Origin: an uncultured Peptococcaceae bacterium
Lineage (GTDB): Bacteria > Bacillota > Peptococcia > Peptococcales > Peptococcaceae
Assembly: GCA_910585405.1 (NCBI GenBank)
Contig: CAJUDO010000001.1
Coordinates: 62,001 to 126,000 of the forward strand
Direction: 5' to 3'
Length of the DNA stretch: 64,000 nt
In this document: one piece after another, positions 19,139-28,234 of the stretch
How positions within the stretch are numbered: position 1 is the first letter of the stretch
How the letters are laid out: every line of letters begins with the position of its first letter
The notes under the pieces: generated by a model
Databases searched by the model: none
Told to the model about the DNA's origin: nothing
The model's input: only the letters and a program-made list of their open reading frames with translations
Translations under genes and position numbers: made by a program

Positions 19139-20767
19139 TCAACCATTTAAAATCTGTTTTGCCAGTTCATCTTGCGCTTCTGTAATAAATGGTATCTGCG
19201 TTTCCCGTTCAGTTTCTCTATTGGCCGAAGCTATATCTTCCCTGCTAATACTAGCAATATTAAAACTTCTAGCACCTGCCATCAACTGCTGCATGCCAAC
19301 CATTAGTTTATCAATGTATGTCCAAATTGCCACTGCGCCTAACGGGATATCTTTCATCATATCCGTACCAACCATATTTTTAAAATCATCATATCCTTCA
19401 AAAATTTCTTCTGGTGTAGAGCCGCATTCCTGCACAATTGCAGGCAATTTATCCCAAGCTCCATGCACTGCAGCTTTACGTTCTGGATACAACACACCTT
19501 CGATGTTAGAACCGACAAAACCCGGAATCATAATTGCTCGACCTAATGTAATAATTTTACAGAAAGGTGCGCCTAGAGCCATAGCTTTATAAATATGATC
19601 AGGTCTAGCCAAACCACCTGCAAAAGAAAGATCTGCTGCAAATTCGCCTTTATCTGCTAAAATTTTATTGTATTCATAGGCTTTCGCGTGAACCAAAACA
19701 GAAGGAACACCTGTATGCTCCATCATAGGCCATGGGCTATGTGCCGTACCTCCACCCGACCCATCAATGGTTACCAAATCAATTTTTGCTTTGGAAGCTG
19801 CTTTTAAGGCCATGGCCAAGCTACCCATTTCCATACCACCAATTTTTAATAATACACGCTCAATTCCCTTTGCCCTAATTCTATCTACTAAAGACACAAA
19901 CTCTTTTTCAACCTGTTCATAAGTATCCAACGCCGTATGTGGCACTCTACTTTGTCTTGTAAATCTGACTTTCCCTCCTTCTGCATAAATTTTTTCAATC
20001 TTAGAATCGTTTGGATTAGGGAAAATAGGATAATGTTGACTCATAAATTTAGCATGTGCTAAATCTTTCGTAATGACTTCACCATTAATAATTTTCCCGC
20101 CCTGACTCCACTTAATTTCCATAATTACTTTATTGCCGTATTTTTCACAAATATAATCAATTGTAGCGCCCTGATACACATCATCATAATTTACTTGTAC
20201 TACAATACCGCCATACCCTTGATCATACCGCAAAAAAGTATCAATCATTTTATCAATACGTGGTGCTTTGGTCACTTTTCCGTTTGTTACAACCATTTCT
20301 TTATCCATATTCATGGCATTTTCGCCAATCACTAGCGGATAACCTACAATTGCCGCCGCCGTAGCATATGAAGGCCAATATTGACTAACTGCATTTAAAG
20401 CTGGTCCTTGTGAAATCGGAACACGGCATTTTGTTTTTAAAGCCACACCAAATTCTGTACTGTAATCTACATTAGCTGACACGCAAGCTTCACTGCTACG
20501 ATCTGCAATACCTTTTGCACCGTAAATCTTTCCCTGTACGCGAAGCGAATTGTACGACACGCCAATTGGATTAATGTTGTCACTCCCATAAATTACAGTA
20601 CCTGTTGGTTCTTGTGAATAAATTGTTCTTCTACCTTTAAACGATGATACAAAAGTTTCACATTTTCCTTGGCAATCTGTACGGCACTGTGTACACAAAC
20701 CTGATTCGCAAGGAGTTCCCCTATTTACACTGCCAACAATTTCATTCATTTTCTGCCAATTTCTCAT
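19139..20767 (-). CDS. FMN-binding glutamate-synthase-like protein with cysteine-rich N-terminus
   Basis: The 542-residue protein holds the FMN/alpha-ketoglutarate TIM barrel of the glutamate synthase large subunit: KIGGMEMGSLAMALKAA, TIDGSGGGTAHSPW, FAGGLARPDHIYKAMALGA. It lacks the amidotransferase and GXGXG domains. Residues about 19-35 contain five closely spaced cysteines (CESGLC, CRTDC, GKC) that could hold an iron-sulfur cluster. Stand-alone GltB2-domain proteins of this kind are common in anaerobes, and their reactions are largely unassigned. In this operon it may oxidise or aminate an amino acid derivative. It is the second gene, 24 bases after the M20 gene. Confidence 0.8.
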   Translation of the reverse strand: MRNWQKMNEIVGSVNRGTPCESGLCTQCRTDCQGKCETFVSSFKGRRTIYSQEPTGTVIYGSDNINPIGVSYNSLRVQGKIYGAKGIADRSSEACVSANVDYSTEFGVALKTKCRVPISQGPALNAVSQYWPSYATAAAIVGYPLVIGENAMNMDKEMVVTNGKVTKAPRIDKMIDTFLRYDQGYGGIVVQVNYDDVYQGATIDYICEKYGNKVIMEIKWSQGGKIINGEVITKDLAHAKFMSQHYPIFPNPNDSKIEKIYAEGGKVRFTRQSRVPHTALDTYEQVEKEFVSLVDRIRAKGIERVLLKIGGMEMGSLAMALKAASKAKIDLVTIDGSGGGTAHSPWPMMEHTGVPSVLVHAKAYEYNKILADKGEFAADLSFAGGLARPDHIYKAMALGAPFCKIITLGRAIMIPGFVGSNIEGVLYPERKAAVHGAWDKLPAIVQECGSTPEEIFEGYDDFKNMVGTDMMKDIPLGAVAIWTYIDKLMVGMQQLMAGARSFNIASISREDIASANRETERETQIPFITEAQDELAKQILNG

Positions 20768-20791
20768 GATTAAACACTCCTCTATAAAAAA

Positions 20792-21976
20792 TTATTGTAA
20801 GAAACGAATTGCTAACTCTACATAAATTTTCGCTGCATCTAAAATTTCCTGAAATGGAATAAATTCATTTGGACAATGTGCTAAAGCCATGTCTCCTGGC
20901 GCAAAAATAACCGTCGGTATACCGGCATCCTGTAATAAATACATATCTGTAGTTGCCCGCATTCCTTTCTGCTCCGCATCTAAACCATGTTCTCGCAAAA
21001 CAGCCTGCAAATCCGTAACAATTTTTTCGTTTTTATCGACTAAAGCTGCACCTTTATTATTTAAATAGCGAACCAGTTCGTATTCCCCAATTTCACCTTT
21101 TTTCCGCATATCCTGCAACACAGTCAATAACTCATTTTCTGCTTCAGCAAAAGTTTCCCCTGGACTCAAACGGCGGTCAATTGACACCTCTGCATAATCA
21201 GGTATGACATTATTTTTCACACCTCCATGAAATACCGTCGCCGCAATAGTCGGCGAACCTGTTAAAGGATGAGAATATGTTTTAAAGGCTTCATTCATTT
21301 CTGCAATACGGCAAGCAAAACGCGCTGCTGAATAAATTGCATTTTCACCGAAATCTGGTTCACTAGAATGAGCTGTACGTCCTTTGAATCCAAAGATAGG
21401 TCTGTAAGCACCTCTATGCGCAACGACTAGCTCCATTTTACTGGGCTCTCCCACAATGGCAGCATCTGCTCGTCCGCCTTGTTTTACCCAGTAAGTTGTT
21501 CCCATACCACCAGTTTCCTCTCCCATCACACCGCAAAGTTCAATGGTGCCGTTAATTGGAGGCTGCATTTCTTGTAACACTAGACAAGCTATCAGCATTG
21601 CCATTAATCCACCTTTGTCATCAGCAGCACCTCTAGCAAAAATTTTCCCATCTTTTTCAACAGGTGAGAACGGCTCTGTTTGCCAATTCACTTGTTCTCC
21701 TGGCGGAACCACATCCATATGGGCATTCCATAACAGTTTTTTGCCATTCCTCCCAAAATGCAATCGTGCAATTGCATTTGGCCGGCCAGGTTCCACATAT
21801 TGCAGTTCAGTCTCAGCCCCTTTCTTCGCTAAACACTCTGTAATCAATTTTGCCATTTTTTCTTCATTCCCAGGTGGATTTACAGTATCGCACGATAATA
21901 ATTGATAAAATAATTGCTTATACATCTCTCTATTTTCTTCAATATAGGCATGCATTTTACTTACAGCTTGTTGCAT
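20792..21976 (-). CDS. M20 family metallopeptidase/deacylase (ArgE/DapE type)
   Basis: The 394-residue protein carries the M20 metal ligands: LWNAHMDVVPPGE (His), GAADDKGGLMAM (bridging Asp), GVMGEETGGMG (catalytic and metal Glu) and the dimer-domain motif HRGAYRPIFGFKGRTAHSS. Family members remove acyl groups from N-acyl amino acids or cut dipeptides. The start at 21976 is chosen because GGGGG lies seven bases ahead. It is the first gene of the TRAP operon and probably the first enzyme to act on the imported compound. Confidence 0.88.
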   Translation of the reverse strand: MQQAVSKMHAYIEENREMYKQLFYQLLSCDTVNPPGNEEKMAKLITECLAKKGAETELQYVEPGRPNAIARLHFGRNGKKLLWNAHMDVVPPGEQVNWQTEPFSPVEKDGKIFARGAADDKGGLMAMLIACLVLQEMQPPINGTIELCGVMGEETGGMGTTYWVKQGGRADAAIVGEPSKMELVVAHRGAYRPIFGFKGRTAHSSEPDFGENAIYSAARFACRIAEMNEAFKTYSHPLTGSPTIAATVFHGGVKNNVIPDYAEVSIDRRLSPGETFAEAENELLTVLQDMRKKGEIGEYELVRYLNNKGAALVDKNEKIVTDLQAVLREHGLDAEQKGMRATTDMYLLQDAGIPTVIFAPGDMALAHCPNEFIPFQEILDAAKIYVELAIRFLQ

Positions 21977-22031
21977 CACCATTCCCCCTTTTAATTTACA
22001 ATAAAATTTTGATGCTTACTAATTAATTTTA

Positions 22032-22060
22032 ATAATACCATGTTAGATTATCTTTTTCAA
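22032..22060 (-). promoter_or_regulatory. Promoter of the M20-TRAP operon
   Basis: TTGAAA (22060-22055) and TATTAT with a TGG extension (22037-22032) lie 17 bases apart on the minus strand, about 55 bases before the M20 start. Confidence 0.55.
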
Positions 22061-22123
22061 TAGAAAATTTTATACAATAATTTGTCATTTATCATTTTTT
22101 TGATATTTGGAGTATAATGCAGA

Positions 22124-22177
22124 AAGGGACAAAAGCATTTTTATCTTCATTAAGGATAAAAAACACCTTTGTCCCTT
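22124..22177. repeat. Long imperfect inverted repeat between regulator and M20 operon
   Basis: Arms around AAGGGACAAA and TTTGTCCCTT (10 bp perfect), extended inward by TTTTTATC/GATAAAAA, flank a short centre. No T-run follows on either strand. It lies about 65 bases upstream of the M20 operon -35 box and about 100 bases past the regulator stop. It could be a regulator site or a processed hairpin. Confidence 0.5.
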
Positions 22178-22280
22178 CGCCACTACATAAAATTAAATTG
22201 TTAAAATATTTTATCTTCTAAAAATATTTTTGAAAATATTTACTTCTTGTCAATCAATTTTGAGAATAATTCTGTATACA

Positions 22281-22955
22281 TCAAGAACTTATATGTCGGA
22301 TCTCATCTAAATAATTATAAACTGTATAACGAGATACGTTCAGAACCTCTGCAACATACTCCACTGCCCCTTTTACTAAGAACACACCCCGTTCTTCAAA
22401 TATGCGTACTAATTCTATCTTATCTTCTTTCGCCATTAAATCTACTGGGATTGTCGAGCGTTGTATCACACTTAAGACAATATCCTCCAAATTTTCTTTC
22501 ACATGATTTGCAAAAAATTCTTTCTTTTTCTGCTCCATCTCCGTTTCTGGAAAAGCCGTAAATTCCTCTATGATTCTACTGCAATGTAAAAACTCCGTAA
22601 TATCATAATTAATGCAAATACAACCTATAATTTCTTCATTTTCATCTCGAATGAATGTCGAAGATGAACGCAAAATTTTCCCATCCTTCGTGACTGTTTT
22701 ATAGCAACAAATATTGCGAATCATCTCTTCCTCAGGTTTTCGTTCAAGGTCCTTCTGTAATGTTTCTAATATTAAATTTGTTGCTGGCGCTCCAATTTCT
22801 CGCTTTGTTACATTGCCAATCACATATACCAGTGAACTTTCTGGATGACGTAAATCATGAATTACAACTTCTGTGTTTTTCCCAAAATTAGCGTAAATAC
22901 TCTCAGCTAAAGGAATATACTTCTTTAGCTCTGGATGCATATTTGTTACTTGCAT
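22281..22955 (-). CDS. DauR/YheO-type transcriptional regulator (PAS-like plus HTH)
   Basis: The 224-residue protein has the YheO PAS-like sensor in residues 1-115 (VVIHDLRHPESSLVYVIGN, SSSTFIRDENEEIIGCICINYD) and a C-terminal helix-turn-helix (AVEYVAEVLNVSRYTVYNYLDEI). DauR of Pseudomonas, the named member, controls D-arginine use, and relatives often sit beside amino acid racemase or peptidase genes. Here it lies upstream of, and in line with, the M20-TRAP operon, so it is the likely controller. The ATG has GAGGAG at a normal distance. Confidence 0.82.
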   Translation of the reverse strand: MQVTNMHPELKKYIPLAESIYANFGKNTEVVIHDLRHPESSLVYVIGNVTKREIGAPATNLILETLQKDLERKPEEEMIRNICCYKTVTKDGKILRSSSTFIRDENEEIIGCICINYDITEFLHCSRIIEEFTAFPETEMEQKKKEFFANHVKENLEDIVLSVIQRSTIPVDLMAKEDKIELVRIFEERGVFLVKGAVEYVAEVLNVSRYTVYNYLDEIRHISS

Positions 22956-23243
22956 AAATAAAGCTCCTCTCTCATAACATTTATCTGTCTTATATTATAA
23001 TATAAATTCAAAAAATTTTACTAGTCCACCTTTTAAAATAATCAATAAATAATACCATAAACAAAAACTTTTTTAATTTTTTAGCTATTAAAGAAGAAAA
23101 AGCAGTGAAATAAAAATCTTGTAGCAAAAGCAAATAGACTGCCATATTTTCATACGACAGTCCCTCACCATAATTACTCAACTTTCTACAGGTAATAAAA
23201 GCCCAGCAGCCAAGCTATGCAATCCATCAGAAAAATGTTTCTT
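22956..23243. other. Intergenic stretch, A/T-rich
   Basis: No coding frame is supported here. A short stem at 23137-23162 (GACTG/CAGTC with inner TATG/CATA) lies past the aminotransferase stop and may be a weak minus-strand terminator. The part near 22980 probably holds the regulator promoter. Confidence 0.4.
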
Positions 23244-24428
23244 CTACATATTTTCTCGAATCACATCAGCCAGTGCCCTTACCCCTCTTACAATATTCTC
23301 TGACGTTGCATTGGAAAAATTAATTCGCATTGCATTGTGGGGTTCTCCTGCCGCATAGAAAGAATCTCCTGCGACATAAGCGACCTTCTTTTCCAATGCC
23401 TTCATAAACAAATTGTTGGTACTCATATGTTCTGGCAACTCCACCCACAGAAACAAGCCACCCTCAGGATGTGTCCACGTTACAGCTTTCGGCATCGTTT
23501 CGTCCAAAGTTTTCAGCATCAGATCCCGTTTGTTCGCGTACTCAGCATTAATCTGTTTTAGGTGTCCCGGCATCAAGCCCCGTTTCAGATACTCGGCCAT
23601 TACCATCTGAGAGAAAATAGATACGTGCAAGTCACAGCTCTGTTTTCCAATAATCATTTTCGACAAAATCGGTTCCTCGGCGATAGAATACCCTACCCGA
23701 AAACCTGGCGCAACTGTCTTGGAGAAACTGCCAAAATACAGTACTTGTCCTGTCGTATCCATAGACTTCATAGACGGATATTGGGCATCTGTATATTTCA
23801 AATCTTCATAAGGTGCATCCTCAATCAGCACCACATCATATTTTTGAATCACCTGCATCAATGCCTTTCTGCGTTCTGCAGAAATAGTGCGCCCGCTGGG
23901 ATTTTGAAAACTGGGAATCATATAAACCAGCTTTACATTTGCTTCTGTGCGCAAAATGCAATCCAACTCTTCCGGAATGACACCTTCCTCGTCCACCGGT
24001 GCTTCGATGAAGGAAGCCTGATACATTTTGAAGGTTTGCAAAGCCGCCAGATAAGTTGGACTTTCCACCACAATCTTGTCACCTTTGTTGATGAATGCCT
24101 TAGCAACCAAATCCAGTCCCTGCTGAGAGCCTGATGTAATAAGCACATGATCTGCGGTAGTATGCACACCCTTAGTCGCCATAAATTTTGCAACTTCTTC
24201 ACGCAGAGGCCGATATCCTTCCGTTTCTCCATACTGCAGCATTGACGCTGTCATATTTTCCGTCAAATTATTTATAATTGTATTCAAATCCTCCATTGGA
24301 AATGAATCTGCTGACGGCAAACCGCCGCCAAAAGAAATCATATCCGGCTGCTGTGTCAATTTCAAAATTTCGCGAACGGCGCTTCCAGAAACATGCTCCA
24401 TCCGTTCTGCGTAAGAGGGAATCCCCAT
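23244..24428 (-). CDS. PLP-dependent aminotransferase, class I/II (2-aminoadipate/MocR-like group)
   Basis: The 394-residue fold-type I aminotransferase opens GIPSYAERMEHVSGSAVREIL and SFGGGLPSADSFP, as in LysN/ARO8-like enzymes. It has PSFQNPSGRT, DAPYEDLKY and the PLP lysine in FGSFSKTVAPGFRVGY; the C-terminal arginine lies in NAMRINFS. No GntR domain is fused. Substrates of the group are broad, including 2-aminoadipate, aromatic and branched amino acids. The ATG at 24428 is eight bases after GGAAGG; a GTG three codons earlier is less likely. It lies downstream of an EAL gene on the same strand. Confidence 0.88.
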   Translation of the reverse strand: MGIPSYAERMEHVSGSAVREILKLTQQPDMISFGGGLPSADSFPMEDLNTIINNLTENMTASMLQYGETEGYRPLREEVAKFMATKGVHTTADHVLITSGSQQGLDLVAKAFINKGDKIVVESPTYLAALQTFKMYQASFIEAPVDEEGVIPEELDCILRTEANVKLVYMIPSFQNPSGRTISAERRKALMQVIQKYDVVLIEDAPYEDLKYTDAQYPSMKSMDTTGQVLYFGSFSKTVAPGFRVGYSIAEEPILSKMIIGKQSCDLHVSIFSQMVMAEYLKRGLMPGHLKQINAEYANKRDLMLKTLDETMPKAVTWTHPEGGLFLWVELPEHMSTNNLFMKALEKKVAYVAGDSFYAAGEPHNAMRINFSNATSENIVRGVRALADVIRENM

Positions 24429-24477
24429 AATGCTCACCTTCCAAAATTATTATATATTGAGATATCAAATATTTATC

Positions 24478-25395
24478 TTACTCTATATAATAACAACTTT
24501 CCTGCTGCTTGTCCAACATATCCTGATGCAAAAAATCACGCCAATGCAATGATGCTCCCCAGTATGAACCTTGTGCTTTTTCCACTGACAGCCTGTGTAA
24601 AAGCTGTAGATCTTCTGCCGTTGATACGCCGTTCAAAATAATCTCAACACCCACCACACGCAATAACTGCACCAAATCATGCAGTTTTTCCTTATCAGAC
24701 TGCTCTCCTTTCCCGTTCCACTCCTGGAGATGATTCAGTTTCACTTGATGTACCGGTAATTGCAGCAAAACAGAAAAAGACCGACTGCTGCTTCCGAAAT
24801 TATCTAAGCAAAGCGTGCATCCCAACTGCTGCAATTCTTTTAGATTTAAAACCAACTGCTCTATTTTTTCAAAAAAACATCGTTCCTGCACTGCAATTTG
24901 AATATACTTTCCTTCTAAACCATAATCGGAAAGGATTTTTTGTATGTGTTCCACTGTGTTGGGCAAGGATAATGTAGCTGCAGAAAACGTTACCATAACA
25001 GGAAAAAATGTCATCTCTCTTTTTGTGTAATGTTGCTGTAGCCGTGCTACCTCCTCCAACACATAAAAATCCATCTCCTCGATAAGTCCCGCCTCTTCCA
25101 AAGCTGGCAAAAACTGTTCTGGTAAATTCCAACTTCCATCAGGCTGCAGCCAATAGGGAAAAGCTTGGGCTGCACAAATAGCTCCATCTTTCAAGCAAAC
25201 TTGCGGCTGCATAAAGATCTGAATCTCTCGCGCTGTAAACGCCTTTCTTAGATTTTCCTTTATATGTGCCTGCACATTTACATGCATTGCCTGCAAATAA
25301 TATATATACCGGATACCATGGAATTGCACTGTCTGCGACTCTTGTACCCTTATTGCCCGTTCTCGCACCGTAGGCGGATAAATGCACGATTTCAT
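24478..25395 (-). CDS. Degenerate EAL-domain protein
   Basis: The 305-residue protein has an EAL-type barrel from about residue 55 onward (EIQIFMQPQVCLKDGAICAA). The signature EALxRW reads AQAFPYW, so the metal Glu is lost. The DDFGTG motif reads DNFGSSS, and the ExVE region reads NGVSTAEDL. Hydrolysis of cyclic di-GMP is therefore unlikely. It may bind the nucleotide or a protein partner. No GGDEF, PAS or membrane segment is present; the first 50 residues are unassigned. GGAAGTGGG lies ahead of the ATG. Confidence 0.8.
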   Translation of the reverse strand: MKSCIYPPTVRERAIRVQESQTVQFHGIRYIYYLQAMHVNVQAHIKENLRKAFTAREIQIFMQPQVCLKDGAICAAQAFPYWLQPDGSWNLPEQFLPALEEAGLIEEMDFYVLEEVARLQQHYTKREMTFFPVMVTFSAATLSLPNTVEHIQKILSDYGLEGKYIQIAVQERCFFEKIEQLVLNLKELQQLGCTLCLDNFGSSSRSFSVLLQLPVHQVKLNHLQEWNGKGEQSDKEKLHDLVQLLRVVGVEIILNGVSTAEDLQLLHRLSVEKAQGSYWGASLHWRDFLHQDMLDKQQESCYYIE

Positions 25396-25631
25396 TTGTA
25401 CCCACTTCCTTTCTGTAGACGATATTGCAATATGTAAAAATCTGTTAAATATTTTATAGCGTTATCATATTTGCAAACACCGCCTTTGTCAATGAAATTC
25501 CTTCGACAAAAATAGCTTTTCCCATAAAAATCGCAAAATTTAACTGACAGAAAAATACAAGAAATGCTATAATCCATCGGATAGTAATTGGATTTTTATT
25601 TCAAGGAAGGTGTGTTTTCCCTGTTATATCC

Positions 25632-25664
25632 GCAAAACACGAACAACGCACACACGTGTTTTGC
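25632..25664. repeat. 10-bp perfect inverted repeat upstream of the EAL gene
   Basis: GCAAAACACG (25632-25641) and CGTGTTTTGC (25655-25664) flank a 13-base centre. It lies in the 360-base gap between the queA terminator and the EAL gene. No T-run follows. It may be an operator; nothing else was seen in this gap. Confidence 0.45.
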
Positions 25665-25756
25665 AGTACATTTTCCCCCCTTCCCCAATAAATCATTTAT
25701 GAAATTTATAATTATTGTTTATTTATTAAATTTCTCGTGAATACAATGCAAAATAA

Positions 25757-25795
25757 AAACAAGCGAAAATACATCGCTGTATTCATCGCTTGTTT
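25757..25795 (-). terminator. Terminator of the ruvCAB-queA operon
   Basis: AAACAAGCGA/TCGCTTGTTT with a nested AATACA/TGTATT stem is followed on the minus strand by TTTATTTT, right after the queA stop. Confidence 0.85.
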
Positions 25796-25798
25796 CTC

Positions 25799-26869
25799 TT
25801 ACTTGTTCTTATTTTCAAAAGCATTCTTATTTATTTGCTCCACATCGGCAATCAGCATCGCATCCCCAAAAGAGAAAAAGCGATACCTTTCCTGCACCGC
25901 TTCTCTATAAGCATGCAAAATGGAATCCCGTCCCGCCAGCGCGCTGACCAGCATCAACAGCGTAGACTTAGGCAAATGGAAATTTGTAATAAGTCCGCTG
26001 ATAATCTGAAACTGATAACCGGGATAAATAAAAATACTCGTTTCCCCTTCACCGGCAACTACCCGTCCGTCCTTAGCTGCACTTTCCAATGTGCGGGTGG
26101 AAGTGGTACCCACCGCAATAATACGGCGTCCTTCCTCCAACGCATGATTGATGGTATTCGCAGCCTGCTCTGTCACACGATAAAACTCACTGTGCATTTT
26201 ATGCTGCAATACATCGTCCACCTGCACCGGACGGAACGTGCCCAGTCCTACATGGAGCAACACCTCTACAACCTCCACGCCTTGCGCTTTCACCTGCTCC
26301 AACAACTCTTTTGTAAAATGCAGTCCCGCTGTGGGTGCAGCTGCAGAACCCCGCTCCTTGGCATACACTGTTTGATATCGTTCCTGATCCACCAAACTTT
26401 CCTTGATATAAGGCGGCAGCGGCATGGTGCCCAACTCATCCAAAATTTCGTTAAAAATACCCTCATACTGAAATTGCATAACGCGCCCGCTGTCCGTTTC
26501 TTCCACAATGGTGCCCAGCATACGCCCTTCGCCAAAGTCTACCTGCGCGCCCAACTTCACCCGCTTGCCTGGGCGCACCAATACCTCCCAATGATCCTCT
26601 TTGCCTTCCACAGGTTTTAACAGCAAAACCTCTATATGGGCTGTGCCGCCCACCTTGACGCCAAAGAGTCGCGCCGGAATCACGCGGGTATTATTTACCA
26701 CCAATACATCGCCTGGCCGCAAATATTCCAGTATATCATCAAAATGCCGATGGGCGATGCTGCCGCTTTGCTTATCCAGTACCAATAGACGGGACTGATC
26801 CCGTTTTTCCAGCGGATGCTGAGCAATCAGATCTTCCGGCAAGTCAAAATCAAAATCATCGGTACGCAT
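25799..26869 (-). CDS. queA: S-adenosylmethionine:tRNA ribosyltransferase-isomerase
   Basis: The 356-residue enzyme transfers and rearranges the ribose of SAM onto preQ1 in tRNA to make epoxyqueuosine. Motifs FDFDLPEDLIAQHP, LVVNNTRVIPARL, GSAAAPTAGLHFT, VLLHVGLGTFRPV and NFHLPKSTLLMLV are typical. The start at 26869 follows GGAG; an upstream in-frame ATG at 26911 gives an atypical N-terminus. It is the last gene of the ruv unit, a common Firmicutes arrangement. Confidence 0.97.
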   Translation of the reverse strand: MRTDDFDFDLPEDLIAQHPLEKRDQSRLLVLDKQSGSIAHRHFDDILEYLRPGDVLVVNNTRVIPARLFGVKVGGTAHIEVLLLKPVEGKEDHWEVLVRPGKRVKLGAQVDFGEGRMLGTIVEETDSGRVMQFQYEGIFNEILDELGTMPLPPYIKESLVDQERYQTVYAKERGSAAAPTAGLHFTKELLEQVKAQGVEVVEVLLHVGLGTFRPVQVDDVLQHKMHSEFYRVTEQAANTINHALEEGRRIIAVGTTSTRTLESAAKDGRVVAGEGETSIFIYPGYQFQIISGLITNFHLPKSTLLMLVSALAGRDSILHAYREAVQERYRFFSFGDAMLIADVEQINKNAFENKNK

Positions 26870-26957
26870 ACATCTATCTCCAATCTCTTCAATACAATTT
26901 TTCTTTTCCAATCAAAGCGTCGCGCCCATAACCATGCGGCGTCCGTTTCTGGATTTC

Positions 26958-27176
26958 TTAACGATGAAATAAATTCATCAAAATACTTAACACCACACTC
27001 AGTACAATACAGCTCACAATGGGAAAATAAAAGCTGCCATGTTCCCCTTTGATAAAAATATCTCCAGGCAAATGGCCCAGACTGGTGAAACGGCTCAGCA
27101 AAACCAAAAGGGCGCCCAGCAGTATGACGCTCATGCCTAAAACAATTAACAATTTGCCCAGTTCAGCGCCGTTCAT
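26958..27176 (-). CDS. DUF2905 family membrane protein
   Basis: The 72-residue protein has two membrane helices (about 8-27 and 50-70) joined by a loop LGHLPGDIFIKGEHGSFYFP, the DUF2905 signature. Its ATG overlaps the ruvB stop (ATGA). This gene is often found between ruvB and queA in Firmicutes; its role is unknown. Confidence 0.88.
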   Translation of the reverse strand: MNGAELGKLLIVLGMSVILLGALLVLLSRFTSLGHLPGDIFIKGEHGSFYFPIVSCIVLSVVLSILMNLFHR

Positions 27177-28225
27177 ACTTCATCCCCCCACAAAGTGTCA
27201 GCCGCCACAGGCGTATCCTTTTCTTTTTGAGGAATCCCCAAATGCGCATAAGCCAACGGCGTACAGATGCGTCCTCGCGGAGTACGGCTCAAAAAACCCC
27301 GCTGCAGCAGATATGGCTCGCACACATCCTCAATGGTGCCGCTGTCTTCGTTAATCGTGGCGGCTAGCGTTTCTAAACCAACAGGGCCACCGTTAAAATT
27401 GCGAATAATAGTCGTCAGCACACGATGGTCAATTTTGTCCAAACCTTCCTTGTCAATTTCCTGCTGTGTCAGAGCTTTGTCGGCAATTTCCTGCGTGATC
27501 AACCCGTCGCCCTTCACCTGCGCAAAGTCCCGTACTCGACGCAACAACCGATTGGCAATGCGGGGCGTTCCCCGCGAGCGACGGGCAATTTCCAAAGCGC
27601 CCGCTTCCTCAATGGGTACCGCCAAAATTTCCGCACTGCGCGTGACAATCTGCTGCAATTCTGCCACTGTATAAAACTCCAATCGTTCAATGACACCGAA
27701 GCGGTCCCGCAAAGGCCCAGTCAGCATACCGGCTTTGGTAGTAGCGCCGATTAGTGTAAAGGGCGGCAAATCTATACGCAGAGAACGAGCACTGGGTCCC
27801 TTGCCAATCATAATATCCAGCGCAAAATCCTCAATAGCCGGATACAGCACTTCCTCCACAGTACGGTTAATCCGATGAATTTCATCAATAAATAACACAT
27901 CATGGGGTTCCAGATTGGTCAGAATTGCCGCCAGATCGCCAGCCCGTTCGATAGCCGGACCGGAAGTAATTTTTATCTGCACGTTCAGCTCATTGGCAAT
28001 AATATTGGCCAAAGTTGTTTTGCCCAAACCCGGAGGACCATACAAAAGCACATGATCCAACGCTTCGCCTCTCGCCTTGGCAGCCTCCACATAAATGCTC
28101 ATATTTTCTTTTACTTTTTCCTGCCCTATATAATCCTGCAGCGTTTTCGGCCGTACTTTGTTGCCCTCCGCACTGTCCTCCAGCGTTGCATGAGGTGTAA
28201 TCAATCGTTCTTCTTCAAAGTCCAT
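27173..28225 (-). CDS. ruvB: Holliday junction DNA helicase RuvB
   Basis: The 350-residue AAA+ motor drives branch migration with RuvA. It has RPKTLQDYIGQ, Walker A GPPGLGKTTLANI, Walker B LFIDEIHR, sensor 1 IGATTKAGML, and a C-terminal winged helix with QRGFLSRTPRGR. GGAGG precedes the ATG, ten bases after ruvA. Confidence 0.98.
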   Translation of the reverse strand: MDFEEERLITPHATLEDSAEGNKVRPKTLQDYIGQEKVKENMSIYVEAAKARGEALDHVLLYGPPGLGKTTLANIIANELNVQIKITSGPAIERAGDLAAILTNLEPHDVLFIDEIHRINRTVEEVLYPAIEDFALDIMIGKGPSARSLRIDLPPFTLIGATTKAGMLTGPLRDRFGVIERLEFYTVAELQQIVTRSAEILAVPIEEAGALEIARRSRGTPRIANRLLRRVRDFAQVKGDGLITQEIADKALTQQEIDKEGLDKIDHRVLTTIIRNFNGGPVGLETLAATINEDSGTIEDVCEPYLLQRGFLSRTPRGRICTPLAYAHLGIPQKEKDTPVAADTLWGDEV

Positions 28226-28234
28226 GTCCGCCTC

